This document shows positions 17,594-25,154 of a DNA stretch of 64,000 bases, one piece after another. The DNA comes from JAVEWJ01 sp034004605. GTDB taxonomy: Bacteria > Patescibacteriota > Gracilibacteria > UBA1369 > LOWO2-01-FULL-3. The notes under the pieces are model-generated. The model was not told the origin of the DNA. It made no database searches and saw nothing but the letters and a program-made list of their open reading frames with translations. A program made the translations under genes and the position numbers. Location of the stretch: NCBI GenBank assembly GCA_034004605.1, contig JAVEWJ010000001.1, forward strand, positions 248,001 through 312,000, given 5' to 3'. Position 1 is the first letter of the stretch. Every line of letters begins with the position of its first letter.

Positions 17594-17783
17594 TATTTTG
17601 TTTAAAATGTGGCTTGTATTTTACAGAAATTACTTTTTTTGTCGATTTTTTGTGTTTGCTATGGTGTGTAGAAGAAGTGGAGGATTTTTGTGAAAATTTT
17701 TTGTTTTGATTGGGCTTTGCTTATAGGCGAAATTAGCTTTAAAAAGTCTTGATAATTTGATATAAAGCTTTCGAAACTTATAC

Positions 17784-17871
17784 GGAGAGATGGCCGAGTG
17801 GCTGAAGGTACACGCTTGGAAAGCGTGCGTGGGGCAACTCACCGCGGGTTCGAATCCCGCTCTCTCCGCCA
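17784..17871 (+). tRNA. tRNA-Ser (GGA)
   Basis: An 88-base type II tRNA with acceptor GGAGAGA / TCTCTCC, discriminator G and an encoded CCA. The anticodon stem ACGC/GCGT encloses the loop TTGGAAA, so the anticodon is GGA. The long variable arm is present and the T loop is the canonical TTCGAAT. A weak promoter (TTTAAA-17-TATAAA) lies just upstream. Two decayed copies of its 3' half follow. Confidence 0.96.
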
Positions 17872-17882
17872 ATGATGTGTGT

Positions 17883-17939
17883 GTGCGTGGGGAAACTCAC
17901 CGTGGGCTTAAAATCCCGCTCTCTCCGCCAATGATGTGT
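17883..17939 (+). repeat. Decayed copy 1 of the tRNA-Ser 3' half
   Basis: This segment repeats tRNA-Ser from the variable arm through CCA plus the following AATGATGTGT, matching 17825-17880 with a few substitutions and one inserted base. The T loop TTCGAAT has become CTTAAAAT, so it cannot be a functional tRNA part. It is directly adjacent to the intact gene, i.e. a tandem duplication. Confidence 0.85.
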
Positions 17940-17969
17940 ACCCCAAAAAGTGGACACGAGGAAGTTGAG
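17937..17969. other. Insertion-sequence-end-like sequence
   Basis: The segment begins TGTACCCCAAAAAGTGGACA and resembles terminal inverted repeats of IS3-type elements (TG start, CCCC, A tract, GTGGACA). No partner repeat or transposase is visible. It lies between the two decayed tRNA-Ser pieces. The resemblance is from memory of the family, not a search. Confidence 0.3.
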
Positions 17970-17977
17970 TTTTTATT

Positions 17978-18026
17978 GTGTGTGGGGCAACTCAGCGCGG
18001 GTTTAAAATCCCGATTCTGCCTGCCA
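17978..18026 (+). repeat. Decayed copy 2 of the tRNA-Ser 3' half
   Basis: A second, more diverged copy of the variable arm, T arm and acceptor 3' strand, ending in GCCA. It shares the AAAATCCCG change with copy 1, which suggests it derives from that copy rather than directly from the intact gene. Confidence 0.75.
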
Positions 18027-18098
18027 TTTTTTGTTTTTTTATTGAATTTGTAAGTTTTCTATGATTATTTAGATTCTTGTTTTATAACAATTACTAAT

Positions 18099-18437
18099 TT
18101 GACTCGAAGATTTGAATCTACTTCTTATCTTAGAAGTGTTAGGAAAAGAGCTTCTGAGATTGTACGATCTGGAAACTCTCAGGAGTTAAGAAATCTTTGT
18201 GATTCTGTTTATGATGTTGAATATCCCGAGTCTGTACGGAAGGCTGTTCTGGAAGTTTTACTTTTGAATGGCGTTTCTTTGGTTTTGCAAAAAGAGGCGG
18301 GAACAGAAATGGTTTTTCCTAAAGAAAAAAAAACAACACTTTCTCGGGAAGAAAAAATTAATCGAATTAAGGCTAATTTGATGGGAAAAATTGATAAAAT
18401 ATGTGAAGATGAAGATGAAGATGAAATTGGTGATTAA
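18099..18437 (+). CDS. Hypothetical acidic-tailed protein
   Basis: A predicted 112-residue soluble protein of unknown function. It is rich in charged residues, with a helical N-terminal region (SYLRSVRKRASEIVRSGNSQELRNL) and a very acidic C-terminus (about 104-112). The best available start is TTG at 18099; there is no ATG until MVFPKEK and no clear ribosome-binding site, so the true N-terminus is uncertain. The frame is open back to 18054. It overlaps the following alkD-like gene by about 17 bases within a GAAGAT repeat, so the two are probably translated from one message. No family was recognised. Confidence 0.55.
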   Translation: MTRRFESTSYLRSVRKRASEIVRSGNSQELRNLCDSVYDVEYPESVRKAVLEVLLLNGVSLVLQKEAGTEMVFPKEKKTTLSREEKINRIKANLMGKIDKICEDEDEDEIGD

Positions 18438-19143
18438 TAAAGATATATTTGAAAAAATTCAATATTTTTTGATTGAAAATGCTGATTTGAAAGTGGCGGA
18501 AATCGGACAGAGGTTTTTTAAGTCTCCGATAAAAATTCATGGGATTTCGACTCCGAGGGTTCATAAATTTTCGAGAGATATTTTTAAGGAAATGAAGTTG
18601 AGTTCCAAAGATGAAGTCTTTGATTTGTGCGAGAAACTTTGGGAAACAGGATATTTAGAGGAATGTATTGTTGCCTGCAATTTGTCGGATTTTCTGGCTA
18701 AGGATTTTTCGGAAGATGATTTTGGGATTTTTGAAAAATGGATTAATCTTTATGTGAAAAACTGGGCTACTTGCGATACTTTTTGCAATCATACGGTGGG
18801 GGATTTTTTGATTAAATATCCGAAATTTGTTTGTGAGATGAAAAAATGGGCGATTTCCGATAATTTATGGCTTCGTAGAGCCAGTGCGGTTTCATTAATT
18901 TTGCCTATTAGAAGAGGTTTTTTTATGAATGAATGTTTTGAAATTGCAGAAATATTGTTAAAGGATAATGAGGATTTGGTGCAGAAAGGTTATGGTTGGA
19001 TGCTAAAAGTTGCGTCAGATTATGATTTGAAAAGAGTATTTGATTTTGTGATGAAACGAAAACCCGTGATGCCTCGAACGGCTCTTAGGTATGCGATTGA
19101 AAAAATGCCGAAAGAGTATAAGATTAGAGCAATGGAAAAATGA
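18421..19143 (+). CDS. DNA alkylation repair enzyme, AlkD family
   Basis: A 240-residue all-helical HEAT-like-repeat protein of the AlkD/AlkC glycosylase superfamily, which removes N3- and N7-alkylated bases. The active-site pattern of AlkD fits: Trp115 and Asp119 in NWATCD, arginines 152-153 in LWLRRASAVSLI, and Trp193 in KGYGWMLKVAS. The preferred start is the ATG at 18421; in-frame ATGs at 18409 and 18415 in the GAAGAT repeat, and an earlier TTG, are alternatives. It overlaps the upstream small gene and is followed after 4 bases by the SanA-like gene. It ends in TGA, evidence that TGA is a stop in this organism. Confidence 0.88.
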   Translation: MKLVINKDIFEKIQYFLIENADLKVAEIGQRFFKSPIKIHGISTPRVHKFSRDIFKEMKLSSKDEVFDLCEKLWETGYLEECIVACNLSDFLAKDFSEDDFGIFEKWINLYVKNWATCDTFCNHTVGDFLIKYPKFVCEMKKWAISDNLWLRRASAVSLILPIRRGFFMNECFEIAEILLKDNEDLVQKGYGWMLKVASDYDLKRVFDFVMKRKPVMPRTALRYAIEKMPKEYKIRAMEK

Positions 19144-19147
19144 AATT

Positions 19148-19822
19148 ATGAAAAACACTCTTAAAATTAGGCTAAAGGCTATCGGTAAGCTGAAATTTTG
19201 GGTCCTTTTGGTTTTGGCTTTTTGTGTTTTTTTGCCTTTTTTTGTGGTTTTTTATGATAAATATGTGACGAATTTTTCTTCTGAATTTATCTATGATGAC
19301 ATCTCGAAAATACCTTATAATAAATGTGCGCTTCTTTTGGGTACTACGAAAATTCTTCCTGATGGTAGGCGAAATTTATTTTATCTTTATAGAATTGATG
19401 CGGTTTCGGCTCTTTATAAAGCTGGGAAAGTCTCTTGCATTGTTGCTTCCGGGGATAATTCCACTAAAAAAAATAATGAGCCTGAGTCAATGCGAATTGA
19501 TTTGATTGCAAAAGGAATTCCTGAGAAAAATATTTATTTGGACTATGCCGGTTTTGATACGCTTGATTCGATTGTTCGAATGAATAAAATTTTCGGGCAA
19601 AGTGCTTTTACTATTGTTTCTCAAAAGTTTCACAATGAAAGGGCTTTGTATATCGCAAAAAAAATGGGATATGAGGCTTCGGGTTTTTCAGCAAAAGATG
19701 TTCCCAATTTTTTTACTGCAAGAATGGAATTTCGTGAAAAATTTGCTAGAATGAAAATGTTTTATGAGCTTTTGCTCGATGCGTCGCCCAAATTTTTGGG
19801 TGAGGAAATTGAGATTGAATAA
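19148..19822 (+). CDS. SanA/YdcF-like DUF218 protein
   Basis: A 224-residue protein with one N-terminal membrane helix (about 14-36) and a DUF218 domain outside the membrane. Diagnostic stretches are CALLLGTTKILPDGRRNLFY, RIDAVSALYKAGKV, VASGDNSTKKNNEPESM, LDYAGFDTLDSIVRMN and VSQKFHNERALYIAKK, all closely matching SanA (linked to envelope permeability and vancomycin exclusion in enterobacteria). Its biochemical activity is not settled. The ATG at 19148 was chosen because it lies 4 bases after the AlkD stop and begins just before the membrane helix. Confidence 0.88.
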   Translation: MKNTLKIRLKAIGKLKFWVLLVLAFCVFLPFFVVFYDKYVTNFSSEFIYDDISKIPYNKCALLLGTTKILPDGRRNLFYLYRIDAVSALYKAGKVSCIVASGDNSTKKNNEPESMRIDLIAKGIPEKNIYLDYAGFDTLDSIVRMNKIFGQSAFTIVSQKFHNERALYIAKKMGYEASGFSAKDVPNFFTARMEFREKFARMKMFYELLLDASPKFLGEEIEIE

Positions 19823-19850
19823 GCCTTAGATTGTAATTTGTGATTTTGGC

Positions 19851-19879
19851 TTGACAAGCCCTTGTCTTTCTCGTAAAGT
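19851..19879 (+). promoter_or_regulatory. Promoter of the 117-residue hypothetical
   Basis: A perfect TTGACA (19851-19856), a 17-base spacer and TAAAGT (19874-19879), about 33 bases before the ATG at 19912. Confidence 0.75.
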
Positions 19880-19911
19880 ATTTTTCTGTTTTTATTTTTA
19901 ATCAAAAAAAC

Positions 19912-20265
19912 ATGGAAATAAATAATTATTATTCAAACGCTTCCGAAGAAAGAGTAAGTGTAGAAATAAGACCTGAGTATCAAGTGTTTGTAGATTTGAT
20001 GAGAACTTATGTCAATTCAACGGAAGATCATAAAAGACTTCCGAGTTTTGGTGATAATCTTCCTTCATTAGAAAAGCTTGATGATTCGTATTTATTGAAT
20101 GATGAGGTGAAATTAACTATTTCAATTATTAAGTCAAAAAGTGCTTTTTTAGTGAAGTATAATAGTCTGTCTTTTGATGAACAGGAGGCTTTAGATAATT
20201 ACTTGGTGAATTTTTTTACAGAAACTGATCTTTTATTTATTAAAAGGGCTGAGTATAGTTTTTAA
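19912..20265 (+). CDS. Hypothetical protein, single-gene unit
   Basis: A 117-residue soluble, acidic, mostly helical protein with no signal peptide or membrane segment and no recognised family. The strongest argument that it is real is context: a near-consensus sigma-70 promoter (19851-19879) 33 bases upstream and an excellent terminator (20285-20316) 20 bases downstream bracket this one gene. The start ATG is followed by MEINNYYSNASEERVSVEIRP. No cysteine or obvious catalytic cluster is present. The strong promoter suggests the protein may be abundant. Confidence 0.75.
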   Translation: MEINNYYSNASEERVSVEIRPEYQVFVDLMRTYVNSTEDHKRLPSFGDNLPSLEKLDDSYLLNDEVKLTISIIKSKSAFLVKYNSLSFDEQEALDNYLVNFFTETDLLFIKRAEYSF

Positions 20266-20284
20266 TTAAGAATAATATAATTTT

Positions 20285-20316
20285 AAAAAGAGCTTTTAAT
20301 TATTAAAGCTCTTTTT
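20285..20316 (+). terminator. Terminator after the 117-residue hypothetical
   Basis: A 12-bp stem AAAAAGAGCTTT / AAAGCTCTTTTT with an 8-base AT-rich loop, followed by further Ts. Confidence 0.88.
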
Positions 20317-20372
20317 TCTTTGTTTTGTTTACTTTTTTCTTTATTATTAATCTGTTTAGATAATTTTTAAAA

Positions 20373-21557
20373 ATGTATATTTTTAAGTTTATAGATTTGC
20401 TTCGAATGATTTATGGTAAAAAGCCTGTGGATATTTTGAAAATTCAAAAATATGGTCTTTTGGCTGTGAAAATTGGTCAAGTGCATGCAACTAGGCTAGA
20501 TTTTTTGCCTATCGAAAAATGTGAGGAATTAAGTAAGCTTTATCGGTCAACAATTCCAATTTCTTCTGAAGATGTTTTGGCTCATGTTGATATGAGTCAT
20601 TTTTCCGAATTTGATGAAAAACCTTTGGCCTCTGCTTCTGTAGGTCAAGTGCATAAGGCTAAGCTAAAAAGTGGAGAGGAAGTTGTAGTGAAGGTAATTA
20701 AGTCTAGATTTAAAAAAGATTTTATTCGACAAGTTCGTGCTGTGAAAATTCTTTTTAAAATTGCGATTTTCTTTTATCCAAAGCTTTCTAAGGTCTTTGA
20801 TCCAATTGGAATTTTAGAACATATCGAAGAATATACTCTTCGAGAGCTTGATCTTTTGAACGAAATTGAGGGGCATAATATTTTGAAAAAAATTTATGAA
20901 GAAAATAAAGGTTCTTATGATTTATCAAAGCTTAAATTTTGTCGAATTTATGAGGAAATTTCAGGGTCAGATTTGATGGTTTCCGAGTTTGTTTCGGGTA
21001 AAACGATTGACGAATTGCTTGAAAAAAAAGAACTTGATTATTCAAAACTTCTAACACTTTTTAAATTACATGGATTTTTCTTGTTTAATATTGGTACTTT
21101 TCATGGAGATATTCATCCTGGAAACATAATATTAAATGGAGAGAATTTCTTTTTCATTGATACGGGCGCAATCGGTTATTCTACAAGGAAACTTTCCCTT
21201 GGACTTCTCAATTTTTTTGATCATTTGTCAAATTTCGATTATCCAAATTGTGCTAAGGCTTTAAATCAAATGTCGGAGGTTTATCTTGATGGAGAAAAGT
21301 TTGAAAAATTCGAAAAGGAATTTATTGAGCTTTATAAAGATTTTACCAATTCTACTGTTTCTGATGTTAGTCTTACTAAAAAGATGATGCAGACAATTAA
21401 ACTTGGTGTTTTGAATGGAATGCGTTTTGAAAAAGGAATGTTTCCAATTATAAAAAGTCTTATGTTTTTGGATGGAATGGTGTTAAAGTGTAATCCTGAT
21501 GCTCGCCTTCTTCCGGATATGAAGCAGTTTATTGATGAATTTAATAAAATTAATTAA
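20373..21557 (+). CDS. AarF/UbiB-family atypical kinase
   Basis: A 394-residue member of the ABC1/ADCK/UbiB protein-kinase-like family, usually linked to quinone or lipid metabolism. The hallmark KxGQ motif is at 33-36 (VKIGQ) and the alanine-rich loop replacing the glycine loop at 86-94 (ASASVGQVH). Lys107 (VVVKVIK) is the ATP lysine, Asp246/Asn251 (GDIHPGN) the catalytic loop and Asp263 (FIDTGAIGY) the metal site. All kinase-like residues are kept. The protein is shorter than E. coli UbiB and lacks its C-terminal membrane helices. It is the first of three tightly spaced genes with a cytochrome-b5 lipoprotein (2 bases on) and an MFS transporter. Confidence 0.9.
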   Translation: MYIFKFIDLLRMIYGKKPVDILKIQKYGLLAVKIGQVHATRLDFLPIEKCEELSKLYRSTIPISSEDVLAHVDMSHFSEFDEKPLASASVGQVHKAKLKSGEEVVVKVIKSRFKKDFIRQVRAVKILFKIAIFFYPKLSKVFDPIGILEHIEEYTLRELDLLNEIEGHNILKKIYEENKGSYDLSKLKFCRIYEEISGSDLMVSEFVSGKTIDELLEKKELDYSKLLTLFKLHGFFLFNIGTFHGDIHPGNIILNGENFFFIDTGAIGYSTRKLSLGLLNFFDHLSNFDYPNCAKALNQMSEVYLDGEKFEKFEKEFIELYKDFTNSTVSDVSLTKKMMQTIKLGVLNGMRFEKGMFPIIKSLMFLDGMVLKCNPDARLLPDMKQFIDEFNKIN

Positions 21558-21559
21558 TT

Positions 21560-21952
21560 ATGAAAAAAAAATCGTTAAATTTGTTTTTGGTTTTAATGTC
21601 TAGTTTAGTTTTATTTAGTGCTTGTAGTGCTTCAAATGATGATACTCCTGAAACGGAAACTTTAACTTTGGATGTTGGATCTGAGTCTTTGGGGCCTGAT
21701 GGTGTTGGGTACTATTATCTTGAAGATATCGCTTTACATTCTGAAAAAGACGATTGTTGGTTTGCTATTGATGGAAAAGTTTATGATGTTTCTTCTTATA
21801 ATTCTCATCCAGGTGGTATGCCAATTTTTGATGCTTGTGGAACGGATGCCACAGAGCTTTTTAATACTAGGCCAATGGGATCCGGGACTGCTCACTCAAG
21901 TAGGGCAAGATCGATGCTTGATCAGTTTTATATTGGTGAATTTCTTGAATAA
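21560..21952 (+). CDS. Lipoprotein with cytochrome b5-like heme domain
   Basis: A 130-residue protein with a lipoprotein signal (VLFSAC; lipidated Cys22), a short acidic linker and a cytochrome b5-type domain from about 50 to 130. The heme-ligand motif HPGG is present (His83 in YNSHPGGMPIFDACGTDAT) and a second ligand is plausible at His112 (GTAHSSRA), followed by YIGEF, the usual end of the fold. Such a protein would act in electron transfer at the outer face of the membrane. It sits 2 bases after the AarF-like gene and 2 bases before the MFS gene, so all three should be co-expressed. Heme binding is inferred from the ligands; no heme-synthesis gene is in the window. Confidence 0.88.
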   Translation: MKKKSLNLFLVLMSSLVLFSACSASNDDTPETETLTLDVGSESLGPDGVGYYYLEDIALHSEKDDCWFAIDGKVYDVSSYNSHPGGMPIFDACGTDATELFNTRPMGSGTAHSSRARSMLDQFYIGEFLE

Positions 21953-21954
21953 AT

Positions 21955-23145
21955 ATGAAAATTTTAAGTCCTAAATTCGCGGTCTTGTTAACTGTTTTTG
22001 TGGGTGTTTTGGGTATAGGAATTATTATTCCTATTTTGCCTTTTTATATTGAATCTTATAATGTTGGTGCTTTTGTTGTGACTAGTTTTTTTTCCATTTT
22101 TGCGTTTTGCGCTTTTCTTTCTGCTCCTGTGATTGGCGCTTTGTCTGATAGATTTGGTAGACGGCCTGTCATGATACTTAGTAGTTTTGCTACTTCAGTT
22201 GGTTGGATCGTTTTTGCTTCAGCTGGTTCTTTAACATGGCTTTTTGTAGGGCGAATAATTGAAGGTGTTGCGTCCGGAAATATTTCTGCAGCAAATAGTT
22301 ATTTAAGCGATATTTCAAAAGATAGCAAAGATAGAACTGCAAATCTTGGACTTCTTGGTGCTGTTTTTGGGATTGGTTTTATTATTGGTCCTGCTTTGGG
22401 AGGTTTTTTGAGCAAAATTTCTTTGAGTTTCCCTTTTTATTTTGCTGCTTTTTTGTCCGTAATAGCGACACTATTAAGTATATTTATTTTACCGGAAAGT
22501 ATTAAAGAAAAATCGAAATTAAAGGTTAGTTTTAATCCTTTTGCTCCATTGAAAAAGATTTTACCAATGAAAAAATTTCGACATTATTTCATTGTTTGGT
22601 TCGTATTTAATTTTGGGATTTCTATTATGCAATCCGTTTTTGCACTTTATTTATTTTCTGCTTTTGGATTTAGAGAGCTTGGTTCTTCAATAATCTTGGC
22701 AGTGATAGGTCTTATTATCGCAATAAATCAAGGTCTTCTTCTTAGAAAATTTTGGATAAAGAATTTTAAAGAAAAGGATTTGTTGTTTTTTGGTTTATTG
22801 TCTTTGTCTATTGCGTTTTTCTTTTTTTCTATTGGTTATCTTTGGGTTTTTATTATAGGTCTTCTTATGAATGCTTTTAGTCAGTCTTTGCTTCGAATCG
22901 TTATTACCAGTGAAGTTTCCGGACTCTGCGAAGAAAATGTAAGAGGGGAAACTCTTGGTGTTCTTATGTCTTTGTCGTCTCTCTGTATGACTATGGCACC
23001 ACTCTTGGCCGGTTTTCTTTTTGAGATTAATATAAAAATTCCTTTTGTTATTGCTTCGATAATATCCTTTTTTGCTTTTGTGTTAGTGTATTTTGAAAGG
23101 AGAAAAATAAAAGATATTAAAGAAGCTTCACCTGTAATTTATTAG
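21955..23145 (+). CDS. MFS transporter, DHA1-like
   Basis: A 396-residue major facilitator with 12 predicted helices. The loop 2-3 signature GALSDRFGRRPVMI (about 62-75) and the helix 5 motif GAVFGIGFIIGPALGGFLS place it with proton-coupled drug or metabolite exporters (TetA-like DHA1 group). The substrate cannot be deduced. The gene begins 2 bases after the cytochrome-b5 lipoprotein gene and closes the three-gene unit that starts with the AarF-like kinase, which suggests a linked function rather than a stand-alone resistance gene. No terminator was recognised directly after it. Confidence 0.88.
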   Translation: MKILSPKFAVLLTVFVGVLGIGIIIPILPFYIESYNVGAFVVTSFFSIFAFCAFLSAPVIGALSDRFGRRPVMILSSFATSVGWIVFASAGSLTWLFVGRIIEGVASGNISAANSYLSDISKDSKDRTANLGLLGAVFGIGFIIGPALGGFLSKISLSFPFYFAAFLSVIATLLSIFILPESIKEKSKLKVSFNPFAPLKKILPMKKFRHYFIVWFVFNFGISIMQSVFALYLFSAFGFRELGSSIILAVIGLIIAINQGLLLRKFWIKNFKEKDLLFFGLLSLSIAFFFFSIGYLWVFIIGLLMNAFSQSLLRIVITSEVSGLCEENVRGETLGVLMSLSSLCMTMAPLLAGFLFEINIKIPFVIASIISFFAFVLVYFERRKIKDIKEASPVIY

Positions 23146-23343
23146 TAGGAAAAATTTTTTTTGGCATTTTTGATTTCTTTTTTGTGGGTTTTCATCGCTT
23201 CGGACCATTATTCTTATGAAAACTTGCAGGCCACTTTTTTGGGAATTAATATTTTTCCGTTTTTTGTTTTAGATTTGGGTTTTATTTTTCGATAATTTTG
23301 TTTAATTAGTCTTGAAACATTTTTTTATTATAAATTTGGTGTT

Positions 23344-23490
23344 GTGAATTTGAGTGCATCGGCTTACTTAGGCTTTCCGGTTTGTAATTGTTTACATGCG
23401 GTTTGGTGGATGAAAATTGCGTATTTTTTACTTGGGCCGATTTATTATTTACTTCTTTTTATTATAGAAAAAAAGCCTTCACTAAGTTAA
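23344..23490 (+). CDS. Possible 48-residue membrane peptide
   Basis: A GTG-initiated frame of 48 codons ending in TAA. The predicted peptide has two cysteines and a double Trp (VCNCLHAVWWMKI) and then one hydrophobic helix (IAYFLLGPIYYLLLFII) followed by a short basic tail, a sensible layout for a small membrane protein. There is no good ribosome-binding site and no clear promoter, and the end overlaps the hairpin of the opposite-strand terminator. It may be chance in an AT-rich gap. Confidence 0.25.
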   Translation: MNLSASAYLGFPVCNCLHAVWWMKIAYFLLGPIYYLLLFIIEKKPSLS

Positions 23491-23507
23491 GGGCGAAGAC
23501 TTTTTTT
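23468..23507 (-). terminator. Terminator after the SIMPL gene
   Basis: AAAAAAAG-x-CTTC / GAAG-x-CTTTTTTT with a 14-base loop, about 12 bases beyond the stop codon at 23520; one mismatch interrupts the stem. Confidence 0.6.
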
Positions 23508-23519
23508 ATAGTAAATTTT

Positions 23520-24293
23520 TTATTTAATTCTATAAGTAAATGATACTCTAAGTACCACTTCTTGTTGACCTGCTGAAATACTTGGCACTGCCATTTCAGA
23601 AACGGCTTCTCCCATTCCCATATCTGCTCTTACTGCATTTGCGTACCCGTCAAAGTAGTTGTCAGTGTATTCATAGTAGCTTAATACTTTTCCGAGTTTT
23701 ATTCCTGTTTCTTTTGATATTAATTTTGCTTTTTCTTTTGCGGCAGAGATTGCGAGTGTTCTTGCTTCTTCTTTTGCGCTTTCTTCGTCTTCAATCGCAA
23801 AGGATATTCCTCCAACCAAATTTGCTCCAGCACTTGTAGCTTTTGCGATTATTTCTCCAGATTTATTTAAATCACGAACTTTAATTGTAATGTTTTGATC
23901 TAGTCTATAACCTTTTTCTATGCTTTCTTTTTTCTTTTCATCCCATTCCCAATTTGGATTGAGATAATAGCTTGTTGTTTTGATATCTTTTTCTTCTACT
24001 CCAAAACTTTTTATTGTTTCAAAGATTTTGTTCATTTTTTCATTGTTTTCTTTTGTAACAATTTCGGTTGTATCTCCAATGCTAAATACTCCTAAGTTGA
24101 TTATTGCAGTGTCCGGATTTACAAATGCTTTTCCAACAGCATCAATTGTAATTTCTCTTGGGTAGTCTCCTTTTGAACTGTTCCAGATTTCATAAACTCT
24201 GAAACCTAAAAATGTGAAAACCGCAAAAGTGAGGATTGATGCTAGAATAAAGACATTCAAGGATAATCCATGGATTTCTCTTTCTTTTCCCAT
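23520..24293 (-). CDS. SIMPL-domain (DUF541) protein
   Basis: A 257-residue protein with an N-terminal membrane helix (about 11-32) and an extracytoplasmic SIMPL domain (about 42-255). Typical features are ITIDAVGKAFVNPDTAIINLGV, the alternation of beta strands and helices, ISFAIEDEESAKEEARTLAISAAKEKA (conserved in the family) and a C-terminal strand VVLRVSFTYRIK. Homologues include BP26/OMP28 antigens that form ring-shaped oligomers; the molecular role is unclear. It is a single-gene unit with its own terminator, divergent from the tRNA-Ala/CYTH region. Confidence 0.88.
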   Translation of the reverse strand: MGKEREIHGLSLNVFILASILTFAVFTFLGFRVYEIWNSSKGDYPREITIDAVGKAFVNPDTAIINLGVFSIGDTTEIVTKENNEKMNKIFETIKSFGVEEKDIKTTSYYLNPNWEWDEKKKESIEKGYRLDQNITIKVRDLNKSGEIIAKATSAGANLVGGISFAIEDEESAKEEARTLAISAAKEKAKLISKETGIKLGKVLSYYEYTDNYFDGYANAVRADMGMGEAVSEMAVPSISAGQQEVVLRVSFTYRIK

Positions 24294-24390
24294 ATTTTTT
24301 TTGTTAAGTGATTATTTGAATTTTAAATCTTTTTTGAACATATCTTCAATAGACTTTTTAGCTTTTTAAAGGTTTTTTGCTTGAAAAAGC

Positions 24391-24420
24391 TTGAATTTGT
24401 TGGGCGGTTTAGGCTATAAA
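24391..24420 (+). promoter_or_regulatory. Promoter of tRNA-Ala
   Basis: TTGAAT (24391-24396), an 18-base spacer and TATAAA (24415-24420), about 20 bases before the tRNA. Confidence 0.6.
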
Positions 24421-24441
24421 TAATTTGCTTTTAATTATCGT

Positions 24442-24518
24442 GGGCTCTTAGCTCAGCTGGCTAGAGCGCGTGCATGGCATGCACGAGGTCGGGGGTTCGA
24501 CTCCCCCAGGGTCCACCA
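24442..24518 (+). tRNA. tRNA-Ala (GGC)
   Basis: A 77-base tRNA with encoded CCA. The acceptor GGGCTCT pairs with AGGGTCC using G-T pairs, the D arm is GCTCAGCTGGCTAGAGC, and the anticodon stem CGTGC/GCACG encloses ATGGCAT, giving anticodon GGC. The T loop is TTCGACT. The CYTH gene follows 31 bases later and may be read from the same promoter. Confidence 0.95.
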
Positions 24519-24549
24519 AAAATTTGTATTAAAATTGTTAAAAGGTTTT

Positions 24550-25149
24550 ATGATAGAGGTTGAAAAGAAATTTAAATTATCTGAAGGTGATTTGGACTTA
24601 CTTCTTTCTGGTGCTGTTTTTATTAGTGAAAAAGAATTTTGTGATGTTTATTTTGATGATGGCCTTTATTCACTCACTACTAATGATATTTGGCTTAGAA
24701 AAAGGGGAAAAGTTTTTGAGTTAAAGCTTCCCGTCTCAAAAATTCGTAGTGTAGATACGGATCAATATGAGGAAATTTCTGATGAATCGTTAATAAAAAA
24801 ATTTTTAAAACTTGATAATGCCTTAAGTATAGATTTTTCTATAAAAAGTCGTGGTTTTTTTCCTTTTTGTGAGTGTAGGACTTTAAGGAGGAAATTTAAG
24901 AAAGATGAATTTGTTATTGATGTCGATTTTGTGAACTTTTTTGATTTTTCTTATGAAATTGCAGAAATTGAACTGGTGGTATCTGATAAGACAGAGATTT
25001 CTAATGCATCTGACAAAATACATAATTTTGCTAAAAATTTTGGACTTAAAAATGAGAGAGTTCGTGGAAAGGTGATAGAATATTTATATAACAAAAAAAT
25101 TGAGCATTATAATGCCTTGGTTTCATCCGGAGTTTACTTAGATAAATAG
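24550..25149 (+). CDS. CYTH-domain phosphatase-like protein
   Basis: A 199-residue CYTH (triphosphate tunnel) protein. The N-terminal EVEKKF signature (IEVEKKFKL) is intact, followed by the strand-forming motifs FCDVYFDD, IWLRKRGKVFELKLP and RTLRRKF, VIDVDFV and EIAEIELVV, which supply the basic and acidic tunnel residues. Members hydrolyse thiamine triphosphate, tripolyphosphate or make cAMP; with this size a thiamine-triphosphatase or tripolyphosphatase activity is most likely, but the substrate is unproven. The ATG at 24550 was chosen because it places EVEKKF at the very N-terminus, as in the family. It precedes the ABC-F gene by 5 bases. Confidence 0.85.
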   Translation: MIEVEKKFKLSEGDLDLLLSGAVFISEKEFCDVYFDDGLYSLTTNDIWLRKRGKVFELKLPVSKIRSVDTDQYEEISDESLIKKFLKLDNALSIDFSIKSRGFFPFCECRTLRRKFKKDEFVIDVDFVNFFDFSYEIAEIELVVSDKTEISNASDKIHNFAKNFGLKNERVRGKVIEYLYNKKIEHYNALVSSGVYLDK

Positions 25150-25154
25150 ATTAT

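Larger units (their letters stand above)
23146..23519. other. Intergenic region after the MFS gene
   Basis: 374 bases, AT-rich. The only contents seen are a possible 48-codon membrane-protein frame (23344-23490) and the terminator of the minus-strand SIMPL gene (23468-23507). The stretch 23146-23340 shows nothing recognisable. Confidence 0.5.

Noticed and set aside
17630..17872. Minus-strand frame over tRNA-Ser beginning MAERAGFEPAVSC
   Set aside because: This is the well-known false translation of a tRNA-Ser gene; the tRNA explains the sequence.
17883..18026. Additional tRNA genes after tRNA-Ser
   Set aside because: The copies lack the 5' acceptor strand, D arm and anticodon arm and have broken T loops.
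18099..19822. A genomic island carried in at tRNA-Ser
   Set aside because: The genes after the decayed tRNA copies (AlkD, SanA-like) have host-like composition and no integrase or mobility gene; the island, if any, has gone.
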